This document shows positions 32,814 through 47,800 of a stretch of 64,000 nucleotides of DNA, in pieces. This stretch comes from Echinococcus granulosus (lineage: Eukaryota; Platyhelminthes; Cestoda; Cyclophyllidea; Taeniidae). Under the pieces are notes generated by a model, which was given only the letters and a program-made list of their open reading frames with translations, ran no database searches and was not told where the DNA came from. Location of the stretch: positions 1,052,938 to 1,116,937 of the forward strand of contig NW_020170391.1 of NCBI RefSeq assembly GCF_000524195.1, read 5' to 3'. The stretch's first letter is position 1. Each line of letters starts with the position of its first letter. A program made the position numbers and the translations under genes.

Positions 32814-35800
32814 GTATGTTAGTCCTGAGGGCCTAATGAAGTATTATGATCCTTCTATGCATGTGAATAACTGTGCAGTTTTCAAAAAAACTTTATGCAC
32901 CTTGAATTTTAGATTAATGTATTCTATTAAAAATCCTGTAGACAGAGGCTTCGTTCACGTCGTGATAGCGTCCATGCGAAATTATTCAACAGACTGTAAC
33001 TATAAGTTTCTGATTTAGGGTTTTAACGTAACACCCACTAATCATTTTGTGGTAACTCAATGAAACACCCCACTCAGAAATAATAGACGGCAATCATCAA
33101 AATTTTTACGGTTAACTAGTTGTCACGGGCGACTATAGATTTGGTACCTCGCAAAGTGTCTTGATAGAACGACCGGAATAGCAATTCATTCTCACCACTT
33201 CCAAGTTAAATGAACAAGATCATTTGAGAACACTTTTTCTAAAACGAAATTCCGACTTATTAACCTGTTTGCTTAATTTGCAATTAAAAATTCATCAGTT
33301 TCGCCATGCATTTCTACCTTGCACTACCACATCTTGATCGAAGTGGCCGAGAGCCGCTTATTTTTCCTATTATTTTTGGAAATGTCTAAAGACAATAAGT
33401 AAATTTTGGCTAAGTTCAGTGGTTGGAATTTCATGACAAAAAGTGAGAATAGATGAATACATTTCGTTGCGGTGTTGGCTGCACACATTTAAAGACTGCT
33501 AACTTTACATTTATTCTTACCACCTATGGAGCTGGTTGTTATTATTCGGATAAAGATAAAAGAAAACACTAGTCTGCTAGCACAATTTAAAATTTCTAGT
33601 CGTAATCGCAAGTCAGTTTGTGCAATGAAGTTATTATCAATTCAAACCGTCGGTTGAAAGTGTCAAAGGGCTGCAGATTTGTACATGACCCTGTGGTAGG
33701 AATGTGGAAACGAGGGACAAGGACAATGCATGTTCCGCCCACAGCAAGTCTGCGTTTCCATATCCCAACTTTCAACGTTGTGAAGAGCGGCGAAACGCCC
33801 TTCTTCTAATCCCTTTGTCGTCTCGATTACCAGCATAATTATGCGTTTTGCAGCGCACCATGGTGACTCAGTTCATCAACTTGTGGGTCTGGCAACTCTA
33901 GAGCTCCCAGGTTCATGTCGGTGATGCATATCTGACAAGGCTTTGAAAGACTAATAACTTCCTCAAAACTGCTATTTTTGCTTAAAAAAATAGTTAGTAA
34001 CAAATGCGAAAATTTATATTCATGTAGTTGACAGGAGGTTTCTTTACATTCTTTTCAGAACTGCCCTTATTTGAGATAGCAGTGATTTCTGAAGGTTGGC
34101 CCCAGGGCACCCCGTTCTTAAACGAATTTATAGAAATGTCTTTTCGGATTAGTATAATAGAGCTCCACTTCCTCTTTCATGGTCTACTCTAGGAACGGTG
34201 TGCCCTTCTTTCCACCACTCTAAAGTGCAGTAGCAAGCAGTAATTTGATTTTTTGTGGATCCGTGCATGAAATACGCATTTGAGTGCCTCAAAATTTAAA
34301 ACGGAGTCTTATCTGATTGGACTAATGCTTTGAAACGTTTCAAAGGCGTTTTAAGGAGAAAAAGCAGTTTAAGTTAGATGCTGGTAAAATCTCGAAAGCA
34401 CGTAACAACCTTCCTGATTGACAGATTCAGAGTTGCAGTGCTTACAGGAGCTTTAATAATTATTTGTTAATACGCCACAAAATGCGTATTTTTTATGAAA
34501 AATGAGTGAATTAGGATGGGTCAGCGGAAGAGAACGCGCTATTAACGAACAAGCTGATGTTGAGTTAGCATTATTACTTTTGCAGAAATTACATTAGGAG
34601 TAAAAAGTTTTGATTTTGACAGGTAATTGCAAAGAGCCGCTGTTATTATTTGCGTAGAATTTGAATCTTTCCCGATTAATGACGCAAAACTAAATCGCCC
34701 GCATTATATCAGCCCAAAAACCGCGCTACTATTTTAAATTAGACAGAAATAAAAATGTGTTCAAATTTGCAAAGAAAGTGAGAAAGACCATCAATAATAC
34801 ATTTAGGTAGACTTCAAAAGATATTTGGACTACATTAAAAATCGGCACTTGGAGACCTAGAAGTCGAACAACTAAAGACGCTTTTTGCCCCAAAATAAGT
34901 TAGAATTTGCTCTCCAGAAGTCAGAAATTTTTGAAGAAATCTGACCTGATATCTAGCTGGTTGGTCGTCACTTACGATGTGTGGTCAAAATGCAATGCTA
35001 CTGACTGATTTAGATCTATGTGCAAGGGATGCTAAAGGACGCTAAAAGACGCATTCTCCTTTGGTAGAACTGGACAGACTGCTTAAAAAATGCACTATTT
35101 GCTAAACCCTATTACTGATGTGCTTTTTGGAGATCCCTAAGTGATTTTACTTCATTAGAACCCCTGTAATTTCCCTCTGAGTTTGCGATTTGCGTCATTT
35201 AAGTCGGCTGTGAGGGACGCAAATTCACCTTCTTTTCCGTTGGAGGTTTTCTCCGTGTTTGACATCACTCTTTCCTAGTGACTATTTTCCAAATTAAATA
35301 AAATGATGCAATAATGCGGAGACTTAGGTGGTCTGCATGACGATTTCCACGAACAGTAGTGAGCTAGCCATGCAAATGTCCATTCCACTCATGCCCATTC
35401 GGGTTTGATCGTAATTAATGAAAGTTTTAAGCACCGCTTCATTCTACCTTCGAGACTAGTCCAATTTCCTACTTATTCCTAAAACGCATCGTTTTGCATT
35501 CCGCCATTGAAAAGTACAGATATCTTGAATGCTGGAAGAAAACTTAAAATAGCGCCACTATTAAGCTATTTGTGAGTGAAAATCAAATTAATCATGAAGG
35601 AGACCATGTGCCATTGTGCCCCCCAGAACAGGGCATCGCAATATTCCACAAAGGCAAGCAGCCTTGAAGAGGATTTCGTCGCCCCTCTGGTGTGCTCTCC
35701 TCGTAAGATGGAAGTGATAGAAATGCATATTTATTTTTTCTTCAAAAAACAATGCTAAAGTGCACCCTCTCGTTTTCTTACCAACTACACAAAACTGAAT

Positions 35801-38800
35801 TTTTTCATAATACGTTTGGTACGAGGGAAGCGGAGATCAAAGGCGCGATCTCCTGAGTTTTGCAATATTATCAGAAGCAGCAATTCGTAGCACATGTGGT
35901 TTGCCGCCTGAATGCCTTGAAAACGTTTGCCTTGTGTCGAAAGCAGGTTTCATTTATTTTAAAGTGAGGTCATTAACCACTCCATAATTGGTTACAGTTA
36001 ATCAACGGAAGCCATTTTTATCCACCTTTGTGCACATTTACAAAGGTTGTGAATCATCCGCCGTTTGCTAAACACCGACCAAACTTCGCTCTAAATCCCT
36101 TCAACACCCAATCATTTGATGCCCATTTCCCATTTGCCATTTTCGGCAATATTTGAGTCAATTCAGACAGCCTCCTTATTGACTACAAACAAACGGCAAA
36201 TTTGCAAATATTTTCCTACCTAGCGTCAGTACTTGACACTTAACTGCGTCCGCTTCTGCATCAATAAGCACCGAATATTACGGAACTGTAAAGAACCAAG
36301 TCACCAAGGAAGCAAAACACAAAGCGAAAGGCAACGGTTTATTACTCACCGACAGATCTAGACTGTTATAAACGGTCAGTCCATTAGCAATCCTCTCAAA
36401 CACGTTTGGGGAACATTAACTCATACTGAGAGCATGGCCAAGTATTGGTAAGCCAGCACCTCGAGTGTTGGCCCCGACTCGGTCTGGATCTACCGACAAG
36501 TGAGGGCGCAGGTTCACGGGCGAACCTGTGGCATTAGCCCTTCTAGCATATTTTTTCGCACGCTTTTCACTGGAAACATCTTATCAAGAACAATTTTGTT
36601 TAATACAAAACTAGTTTTGACAAATTGTTGACACCACTTTGCTTTTATTCAAAGCAATTTTTGAAATCAGGCGGAAAGTAGACAACTTCCTTATGAATAC
36701 AAAAAGCCTCAGCAGTTGTAATGGGTAAAATGTATCTATAAATTTTTACAGCTAATATAATTTAATGTCCTTTCCAGTGCTGAAGTAAGTTATGCCATCG
36801 CTTTAGGTGGTAGACCCTAATCTGGCTAAACTTCCTGCATTCGTAATCTGAGTTTATCTTAGGTAACCTGAATCACATCACCTTTGATGTGCAATGTGGT
36901 AAGTAAAATTACACACCTCTAAAACAGTTTCATGCCAGATAAGGGGAAGAGGTGAACACTTTCCTCGTTGGGTAAGTGGGTCTCAAAAACACTTGTATGA
37001 TGTAAACGAGTCTTAAAAAGACCTGAAACAAGCCAAACGAACGGCGGTCGCTTATTCTGCGGAAAATTGGTTAATATGTGTGTGAAACTTATTTTTTTGC
37101 AGAGATAATAAAAGAACCTGTTTAAGTGAGAAATACTCTGGAGTAGGTAAGTTGAGAAAGTGTCATTCACCAAACCTTTTTCCAGGCGGTATGTGGGAGT
37201 GGAGGTAGGTAAGCAAAAACAATTAGCTGCCAACATGTAGGCATTTATAAGCACACTTGTCTGCAGAGTGCCTTCTCCCTCTACCCCTCTCTTGCCCCGG
37301 AAAGGGAGTTAAATATGTACCTTTGCATTGGAACTAGTCGCCTTTCAAGTGTCACTGATTTTCAATGCAAGCACTAATGCAAGTTGCGAGAAGCACTTGG
37401 GAGGAGACTTCGAAAAGCGCCTTCACTTACTGAGTAATTTCATTTTGCTACTTTGTGCGGTACCTGGAGCGCGTAAGGTCTCCGGAAAAAAACTATTATG
37501 AGAATCGCAAAAAACCGGTGGGAAGCTTGGAGACCGCTAGGAGCCTTTGTTTTCAGCATATGTCTCCCATTGTAAGTGCAGTATTTGGAGAGAATATTTG
37601 GTACTTTCTGGAGGAATCGTTCGTAAATGTCGAGTCCTTTTAGTTTTCCATTGTTATTTGACAGTTGACCTTTCTGACCAAATAACACAGACACTACTGA
37701 CCCTCGTCATCCAGTCTGTGCTCCACCTATTAAATACCCCACAAATTTATACACCTAGAAATGAATTCCTGACAAGTGCCAAACTCAACTAAAGTAATGA
37801 TTTCTTTCAAATTGCGGGGATACTCCCGCATAATTTGGTACAATAAAAAGATGTTATGAAAGCTATGGTTTATGAAGTTTTAAAATTACGCAGGGTAATT
37901 CAGCGTCTGTTCGTTCAACATACAAAATATTAACATACCTCTTTAAAATAAGCTAACTTATAGATCAAATAATGCACAAATTAAGTATGAAAGTATCAAA
38001 ACGAGAAGATGGTCCCACTTATGGGTCAGCAGTGTAATGTTGCCGAGGCCATGCGTACTCTGTTTTAATGGTTATTGCAAAGAGTGAAGTTCTAGCTTCC
38101 TCTCGATGATCACGGAAAATGGATAACTGATTTTCGTCGAAAAGCTATTAGCCAGGGTGTCATTCATGTCTTTTAAACGTCAAGTTTTTTAGGGGGCTAG
38201 ATCCGAAGAAAGCTGTTTACGCTTACTTGGGATAAAACACCTGTCTGAGGAGCTTCGAAGGGACGTCCCGGGAAAGCAGGCCGAAAACTTATAAGCGACC
38301 TGTGATGGTAGTTTGGACAACAAAAAATTTTAAGAAGGGCGAAATTGCACAAAACCCTGTATTTAGTTGATTGTTGACTATTTAAACGTTTTATTTTTTT
38401 GATTTTTTTTACTTTATTTATCTCCCTGAATTGTATTGCAAGCATATCACCTTGCGTAATTCTCGATTAGCCGACAATGCGTGTCTAGCAGCTTGTTGGA
38501 CCCTTCTGACCGTTTTTTTAGTTTGACTGAACAGATGTAAGGGCCATCCCTTAAACTAAATTAATGAAAGTTCTTTTCATGTCAAAACAAAGGGCTAGTT
38601 CAGAAAAAAGCCGAAACCTTAAGGCGGTAGCGGTTTTTTTATTTTAAAACATCCACGATGGCTCCAGTTGCTTGACGAATCGAAGGCCTACCTTAAACTA
38701 CTGCAGAACCTAGAAATGAATAAACATAAAACAACTTCAAATACTCTCTAACAGTAAACTGAGGCAAATGATCCAAGAAATTTTATGGTAGAGAGTTATT

Positions 38801-41800
38801 ATTTGATACTTATCCAGGTTTAGGTCAAAGAACATGCAGAGTTATTGGACATATTAATGTGATATTTCTCGTCGAACATCTGTCTCTCCCCTAGCAAACA
38901 AATGTTGCCCTATTAAATTGCCGCTATGAGAGGGAATTTTTTTTCTTGAAACCTCGTTTTATTTTTAACACAAACATCACCTTAGACGCGAACCGTTGCG
39001 GTCTACCATAGTTTAGTGGAAATGCACATTCTCATGATTTCCTGTTTCACATGTACAAGTGGTCTAAAACCACTTCTGCGTTATCTGTCAGCATAAATCG
39101 TTGTCCTAATCATGTGTACACTCTTTTGTGGCATAGGTACTTCGGAATGTCTGCTGCTATTCATTTTATTACCTAAGCCGGGTTCTTACAATAACCCCTT
39201 TTGATTAACGGTCATAGTACTCCACTTGTAATGACTTTTGTCGGAGGTTTAACGGCATCTCCATTCTCCTACATCAATTCGGTGCATTCAGCAAGCACAA
39301 TTCTTACCAGCGGTAATTCTTCCTCAATGACGGCACACTTCAAGTGATAATTCCATGCATGAGACCACAAAAGTTGGGCTGCTTTGCGCCTCGTTGTAAT
39401 CACCCTCATATTATATCATGTGGAAATTTTAAAATAATTTAAATGAGAAATATTTCGCATTTTACACCCTGAAGAGCTCTTTCTTGCCGGTATTATGCAC
39501 TTCATCTTAAGGACATAACATAATCTGCATTTCGCTACAATTTTATTTAAAGTTTTATTTTCTTTTATTAAATTCACTAAGATTTTGACATCCGAATTCA
39601 GTGCAGGCAATTTAATTCTGGGGTTCGAGCAACAAACTTATAACTAGGAGTACCTCACACACCCAAAGCAGATTTCTTGCCTATTTTCTTCAATGTAATT
39701 TTAAACAATTTCTTAAATTTAAAGTGGAATTAACATAACAATGCAGTTTAACAGTATCCATGTTCGTTTTTAAATTAACAAAACTAATAAATGTTTAGAA
39801 GATACTTTTCCGCAACGACCTACAATTCAGTTTATGAAGAAGTATGGCCAAAGTTTTGACCTTTTTAACTTGTGCTTCAGAGTGCCAGTTTTGTAGTCGA
39901 TTAATTTGACCAAAAGAAGTGATTTATTCATGTATTATGAAAACGGATTATCATCTCAAGACATCCTTAGATAGACTTAAGACAGCCTCATTAAAATTAA
40001 CACGGCGTTAACTTGCGGAATCCATCAATGTAAGAAAAAAGCAACTTGACGCGAAAAAATCGCACAAACACGTTTATTACCATTGCATATCGGACATAGT
40101 TCCTCCCGTCAAAACGGAAATTCCACCGTTGCAAAAGCCATTTCTGATAAAATTTTATTTATTCTTGACACTAGACACCCAGCTTTGCCTTTAAATCCAA
40201 AAAGTTTTTGGCTAATGTTAAGTGGCAGCGAGGGACCATGTATCGCGCCATTGAAGGCCTTGAGCATATGGAACCAATTCGCTAGTAGATGACTATAAAG
40301 TTACCTTGGTGTTTACTTGTTCAATAGTTTCCTTATACAATAGCTTAAACGTTGATGCAATAAACTCATCAAAAATCTTGAGGGGCAAATTAGGGCTCCC
40401 TACATCAAACCGAATTCGGTTCCTAATTTTGGTACAAAATGGGGTTATCTAGAAAAGTAACAGAATATATGCTAATTTGTTGCTATTTATGACAATCGCC
40501 AGCCACACAGCTGTTCGATTGCATTAATTGTGCGTTTTACTTTTTCATTAAAAACAAAAAACTGTCTTATCCTTATTGGTACTTAAAATAAGCAAGCAGT
40601 TTTCTAACTCAGGAAAATAGGCTTGAATTTAAGACGAATTACCAAAGATAGACAAAAGCACCGAATGTTGCGCACTAAATAGAACCATTGACGATACCGC
40701 TGATTTACGTGCTGTCAGAAGTTGTTAAAGTTAACGAAGCAACTTCTGCACTCATTGCTGAGTGGTAGATCTCAAGGGTAGTTGAAATGTTGCAAAAACG
40801 TTTGTTGTAGCTTCAGAAATCCCAAGGGGGCTTAGCGGTAGGACAAAATCCTCTTCTAGAAGGTCAAACTAATTTATTTTAATGTAGAGTAGCACTCCAA
40901 GACTATTCTGAGGACGAGGGGAGACATAATATTCAGACCAAATATATATTCTAAATATAAAAGGGGTTGGCGCTACTGGCAAGGTCCAGGGGCCACCCCT
41001 TCCGGCGATTGTGCATTGGTCAAGACATAAAGTGGCCCCTTTTGCCGAAACTGGGAGTTAAATAAACAACCAATGTACTACAGTGGGAACCCAGTTTAAA
41101 TAGTTGTGCCTTTATGAGTATACGATTAGTATTCTACACTAAATGATAATTTTTGCAGGTTAGCAGTAATTTATCAAATATACTAGCAATGCATTTTCAG
41201 CATTATAACATTCTGTAGTACTTGTTAACAAATAAAATTCTAGTCTTTCTAGGGCGTCGAAAGTAATGTCTCTGAAGTTTAGCAAATTTATCCCCTTTAG
41301 ACTCGAAATAATGTTGAATGAACAAACGTGGTCAAGAGGCGACAAAACACCCCCAAATTATAAATGCGCTAAATATCAAATGCTTCAGTGGCATTTTTTA
41401 ACCATCGTCTCTATCATCACCTCAGTTAAAGTCATTTACCAACATCCGCTCAAGAGTTTAGTATTTTGGAAAGTAACCCTTTAGTTATTTCCTAATATGA
41501 ATGTTGATACATTACTCCTCTATGTGTCTAGCCTTTGAGTAGATGTTCAAGCAAAAGTACCATAGACAAATGCAAAAAATGTCTTAACAAACAGGAACTA
41601 CAATTTAACTTCATGCAAAATGCTTAAAAATATCATGCAACAGCAGTGTCAAACAAGCCGGAACATTGGCGACAGTTAAAAATTGATGTCATTTGGTTCG
41701 TAAGACTGAAATGACGTTTTAACCCATCTTGTCTATTCGCATTGTGGGGATTTTACACTTATTTGAATAAATAGAGAAGAACCTATTTTTAATTTGAGCA

Positions 41801-44800
41801 TTTTCAGACTAAACTACTGATTAAGCCGAGTTGGATAAAAGACACAGGAACTTTCATTTTCAAATTTTTTAAGTTGCGGAAAAGGCAATGTAGTGAATGG
41901 CCTCCTCATAAAATTATTACGACGCGACCTAGCCGTTCTTTACCCTAAAACCGCAACTACAATCAGTTTACAAATTTCTATGAAATTCCTATTTTGGAAT
42001 GGTCAGCTTCTCGCTACTTTTACGCTGAATTGGACTTCTGGATAAGGGAAACAATGAATATGGTAAATTGCAGCCCACAGTAACCCATAAGACTGTTTCC
42101 GTTTCACATGTCTGATAAGGAAGCTTCTCTCAATCAGAAATGGTCCTCGTAACCAAATCAGTTTGTCCCCTCTTTGAGAGGTCATTCTCTTTGCCGTCGT
42201 TTGGACTTGGCAAATCTGGTTGGAAATTTGTTTTGCCTGTTCATAAAAAGAAATAATTTTGCCTAAAAATTGTTTGTTGTGAACGACACTGTATACTTTG
42301 GTTAGTAAATTCTTTAAATCCTGTCTTTATTGTCAACAACATTTTAAGGGTACTTGTCAAAATGAAGCTTCACACAGTAAGGTCAATACACTTCTGGGAG
42401 ATCTAAATATGTGACATATTGGGGAAAGTTAGTTGGTATAATGTTATTGTTTCATTCAAGCCATTGTATGAAGTCGAACTGCAGGAAAAAAGCGCATATA
42501 GTTCTCATTTTCCTCCCAGCATTCAGTAATAAAGTCTAAAAAAAGAGATATTTTATTGAGTTTTCCACATTTTGCCTACGGTTATATCCAATTATTTTGT
42601 TGTTCACATTAATGCATATGATCGGCTGAAATTTTTTTTGGAAATGCGCCTATTATAAACATGTTTTCCTTATCTAATCGCACACATTGAATTGGCAGAA
42701 TGGTAAAGTCGGATCAACGTTGTGTGCCTACACTTTGTTCACTTATTTAGAACATTCCATCACAAGTAGATGGAGGGCTGCGGTAGAGCAGTACACAATT
42801 TTAGAGACGTTACGATTTGATCCAGTAATATGAAGGAAAGGAAATATACCACTTGACTGAGACGGTGTATTTAATCAATTGTGAGCCAACAGGAACACGT
42901 TATCCCCTTTGCGGCCCAGGAGCCTTCCTAGGAGGGGCCGAGCTTCCTCTAAATAGGGGCCCGAGCCAATGTTCTGCTGCGAATATTTTGCAGTAGTTAT
43001 TTATGCCGCTACAAAGGGTAAGGTTTTCACGGTCTAAGATGCTTCGAGACGTGGCTATAGCGCCTCGTAGTAGGAGCATTAAAATAGGAAGAGAAAAGAC
43101 CTAAAGTGTGATGAATTAATTTATTAACGAATTATGTGCACTGAACAAAACGAGGGTTATTTTATAATTTATAAGTCAAGCAAACGATTGTTTAGCAATC
43201 GTGAGGGTATTTATGATAAAAACTACTACCACTGAGTGAGTATCTAAATGTGCAGAGAGATCTGCGCAATTTACGAAAGAGCTTTCAATTTCCTTTTTAT
43301 CAGAGTGAAATCATGAAAATTTAAACACCCCTACGGTCAAGATGTCTACTTTGACATTCCTATGTTTAGAAATGGGGATTTGCCTTTGAGTCGCAAAGTA
43401 GTGCTTAAATCTTTAGCTAGTGAACAAAAAAACAGTTGTGACTTGTTTACCAGCCATTTAACGATAAATACGAAAACACATTTCCTACACCCCAAAATAT
43501 TTATCTCTACTTAGTTATGAGGGAAGAACGCTTTTACCACCTCATAAGAGCAAGAAGGAATTTCACACTTACAGCGAGCCAAAAATTTGCCTTTTGCATG
43601 CATTTGAAAGTGGTTTAAAGTCTAGCAAGAAAAATGAAATTTTGGTTAAATCAAAGGCTGGTTTAATGGAAGCTGTTTTTATTGAAATGCTACAAGGAAT
43701 TTGGATTCATAATTAAACAACATCCTAACCACCCACTTCCTTTTCCTCTACAATATTTGATGCCAATTTATAAATGCATACAATTGTAAAGATTTTGGAC
43801 CATAGAAACACGTTGAAGCCAATGAAAATCCACCAAATGCGTGGTACTGCCGAATTGTTCCCCAGACTACTCTACGCAAGAGAGCATATCTGAGCTCAAT
43901 ATCTGCTCTGAAAGAAAAAATGAGCTAGGCAAAATGCTGAAATAGATGATAATTAGCCACATATTATGGACGCATAATAAATCAAGGCAAATTGCGTCAG
44001 GGCATCTCCAAGTTGATATTGATAGGAAAGTGGTGGAGATGGTGTTTATCCTCCACTTCACACAGTGAAGACGGTTGAATCCTTGCAGCCTTTCATCCCA
44101 CCTAAACGGTGGCTTGTTTTCATCGATTCCAGGAGGAGAAATGAGATTTCTGTACGTTGCTCAAGAAAATATGTTGAGTTGGGGTCTGTCATCTAAAAAA
44201 CCTTAATGAATGCTCTGTTCTTCAAATTGCCTCAGCAACAAAGCTGAATGTGAATTTTGATATGCATCGAAGGGTTCATCAAGACTGATCAACATTGGAC
44301 GGTCACCTGAGGGTGGAAACGCAACCAGCGTATATCACGCTTGCGACGATGTGGGGGCCCCTTGTGCTGGTTCACTTTCCCTGCTTCCATTGGATTAAAA
44401 AGCCCGGCTACGCAGAGCAGCCATTTTATGTGTTTTATGTTCATTTTAAAAGACGTTTAAATTTACTTCAGAAAGTTGGGTTTAACAGAATCATGGGTTT
44501 TTTTTAGAAAGATTGCGCAATTATGGATGATTATTGCATGCCATTATAGAACCACGAAATAGAAAGTGTGTAATAAGAAGAGCCGCTTTTTTTGCTTATA
44601 AGGCGTATTTCGCTATCGTAGTTTAAATAAACCAAGCTCTTTCCAGTTCTGCTGACCTTATATTTCGCAGTCAGTCAAGCGAAGGCACATCCGCTCACGC
44701 TAAAGTGTAAACCTGAGCTGTGGAAGCCATTTAACTCTTACCTTGTCTTACCTGAGAAAAGGCGAAATTTTTCACCCAGTTGTAACCCACGCAAAGGAAA

Positions 44801-47800
44801 ATTCTCTAAGGCCTAAAGTAATTGGAAACTAAAAGCATTCCCAGGTACTTAACATCTCGTTCCATGAGTACCTTTTCCAGTCTTTTGCACCCATAAATAT
44901 CTTGTTACAAAGGTTCCCATTAAAACACATGCGCAGATAAAGTTTTACATCTAGCAGGTAAATACTGTACACCTATTCCCATTTTACTCTCTGTAGCACA
45001 AAGATTTAAAAGAGATGCTGGTATTCCGTACTTTTGTTCAGTAGTAAATATAACGTAGATTCGACGTAAACGACTGCTTAGCGCGTTCTATGAAGAGTTG
45101 GATTTAAATAGTCTATTAAGGACTCAGGCATTTCTTCTATAAACCTAGAGGTTTGGAAAGCTATGCTGTTATCTATTAGCCCTACTATGCATAAGACGAA
45201 AGAGCACCGACTTCACTGAAATGGCTCATATTTTGAAAATTTACCATGATTTCATCTTTTCCGACATTTATAGTTAATTGCCTCTATAAAAATATCTATC
45301 CTTAAAAATAACTTAACAAGCTTCACTTCCCTGACGTTGCCGACCATATGAATACGAAACTGAGGACTGGTTTATAAGCATAAGTTTTTGTAAGACCACT
45401 TCTCTGAGGGGTTTGCGATGTTCTGACCGGTCACACAAATCAGCATTTAAATCAGCGGTGATGGCGCTAATGGGAATCTCTTTAACACTCCTTTCACCTG
45501 TGGAGCCAAAAAAATCTCAGTGAATTATTAAAGTATGGTTTGATATATATCTATTAAAAATCCTGTAAATAGGCTAATGCAATTCCGATTTGTTTACGTT
45601 ACCTAAGTAGTTAAACTTATGCGAGTCAGTGTAGGGCTGGTCGTCTGAAGATAAAATCTGTGGCAAACTAGAGGACATGATTTATCATTCCATTTTTTCT
45701 CAAACATTTCAGCCATGGTTTTATTATTTCAATAAAACTTGCTTGAAGTCCCTACCCTTAGCAAATTCAGATTAATGGCTTTGACTGGGAAAGTAGTTTT
45801 AGAACTCAATAATATACCCATCTCTAGTACCTCTGAAATGTTGCCATGATAATATGAACAGCTCTTGACTTGACTATCTAGTTTATCGACATGAGGTCTA
45901 AAGAAGGTAAAAACAGCCTAAGTTTAGGCGTGTTAAAGGTGCAGTGCCATCTGCAATCCATAAGATGACAATTTAAATGTAAATGCAATTTATTAGGTTT
46001 GATTGCAGCAATTTTTCAACGAAAAGCTTTTGTTGGAATTTGATGTAACACTAACAATTTTTCGTCTTATCCTAAACGCATAAGCCCAGCCTGGTGGCTT
46101 CATCTAATCCAGGAAGATGCATAATTAATTTCTCAGACCTAATACGCTTGTGGTTGTGTTTGGTGGGCTCAAAGGTCCCGTGTGTGCGTACGTCTCCTGA
46201 GGCTGGTAAAACTGCAGTTACTCGATATTATCCACTTTTAGAAAGGCAGAAATCTACGGGGACGAGTTACTGCAGTTACCTCATAACAGCTATGGTCTAT
46301 CTCCTTGTCGTGTGCACTTTCCCCTTCTCTCTGCCATTCTGCATTAAGGTGAGCTTCTGTTAACTTCCAAGACAGATGCGCCCCCGTCGTGCATTTGCAT
46401 TCAACCTGAATTATTCACACCCCAATGCGGTATCCTCGACAGCTTTTCCCTCCTTCTACCCTTCAATATCCAAAGTGGGTGATAAAGTAGAAGTTTTGCT
46501 TCACTTTGTCAAATAACTTTTTTGCTTAACGCCAGTTCAATAGCGTAAAGTTACGCATCCTAACCAACACTGGATTTCGCAGAGGGTGGCTCATTGCTTT
46601 CTCACTTCCCACTAAGCAGGCTACGGAAGTTCAGTTGATAGGTCATTTGAATTTATATAAAGTTCATTAAAATATTATACTTAGTAATAAGACTGTCTTG
46701 TAAAACATAAAAATTGTTAGGGTAAATACACAACCAGAGCAAATAGAAAGCAAACAGGTATTACCAAACGATTATGAGAAATTTATATCTTAGTAAAGAG
46801 AATTTCGTCATTCTCACTTGAGCGTGTACTACAAAACAGTTTTTTGCATTTTTGTTGCTAACGCTTTCATAATTACGGCCTGCGAAAGAACGCTCACCAA
46901 TAGGTTTTACTTTCAGTTCGAGGAGTACTAAAACAGGAAATTAAAAATGTACAGATAACAACTGCATTGAATTGCTATTTTATCATCAATTTCTGTGTTT
47001 TAAATTTCTATCCGTATATAAATCAGTAGATAGTAAATTGAGGGGGAAGGATGGTACATGGTGGAAAGCGTGACCGCCGGACTACTACCGATGCTCGTCC
47101 CAAGGTGGCACAGATAAGTACTCAATTTTCCCGATTCGTGGACTTTGCTAGTAAAAATAAATGTAGAGATGTTGAATCTAGGCCCTAAGCAGACAGTTAG
47201 AAGTGATGTAAAAGGTCCTATTTAAAGATCCATTTCAAATTTACCCCAATGAAGGATTCATTATTTTGGTCGTTTTGGCAACAGTCCAACCTTATACTTT
47301 CCTGATCCAAAGTGTTATCCTTTACAAGAAATAGACTTATTTGTTAAGTCCGTGCAGAAGTATTAACTTTGTGATTTGCTACTTTTATGAACTGCTGCAA
47401 TTTACGAGTATCCATGCAATTAATAAAAGCGCAGTGCTACGTGATCTTAGCTAGAGTCGCTCCACAATACGAACAGGCTATGGTAGCAAATGCAAAGCAC
47501 CATCTTCAAAGTTAAGGAAACGGCACTATTCAGTTGCCCAGGCGCACCGATACAAATGTTCTCCTCTTCTTCAGGCATGGTTATTTTTCCGCTGCTAGAA
47601 AAACCCCAAATTTTCTGTTTCTAAACTGCTGGAAGCACAAATTGCACGTGGTCCTCAGGCGGAGGAAATGTGGCGCAAAAGGTTAGCAGAAACGAGTTTA
47701 AAGTGGAGACCACCTTAATGTCTACTCTACCGTTGAATAAGTGCATTGCAGATGGAAATTACAGGAAATAAGTTTGGAATAAAGATGCTAGAAATGGCAT

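Larger units (their letters stand above)
32814..46217 (+). other. 13.4-kb first intron of the stomatin-type gene
   Basis: AT-rich. Contains a candidate alternative first exon near 35.6 kb, a perfect inverted repeat at 36509-36528, a copy of the dispersed repeat at 40.9 kb and a GC-rich patch at 42.89-43.07 kb. No other gene is supported on either strand. Confidence 0.5.
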
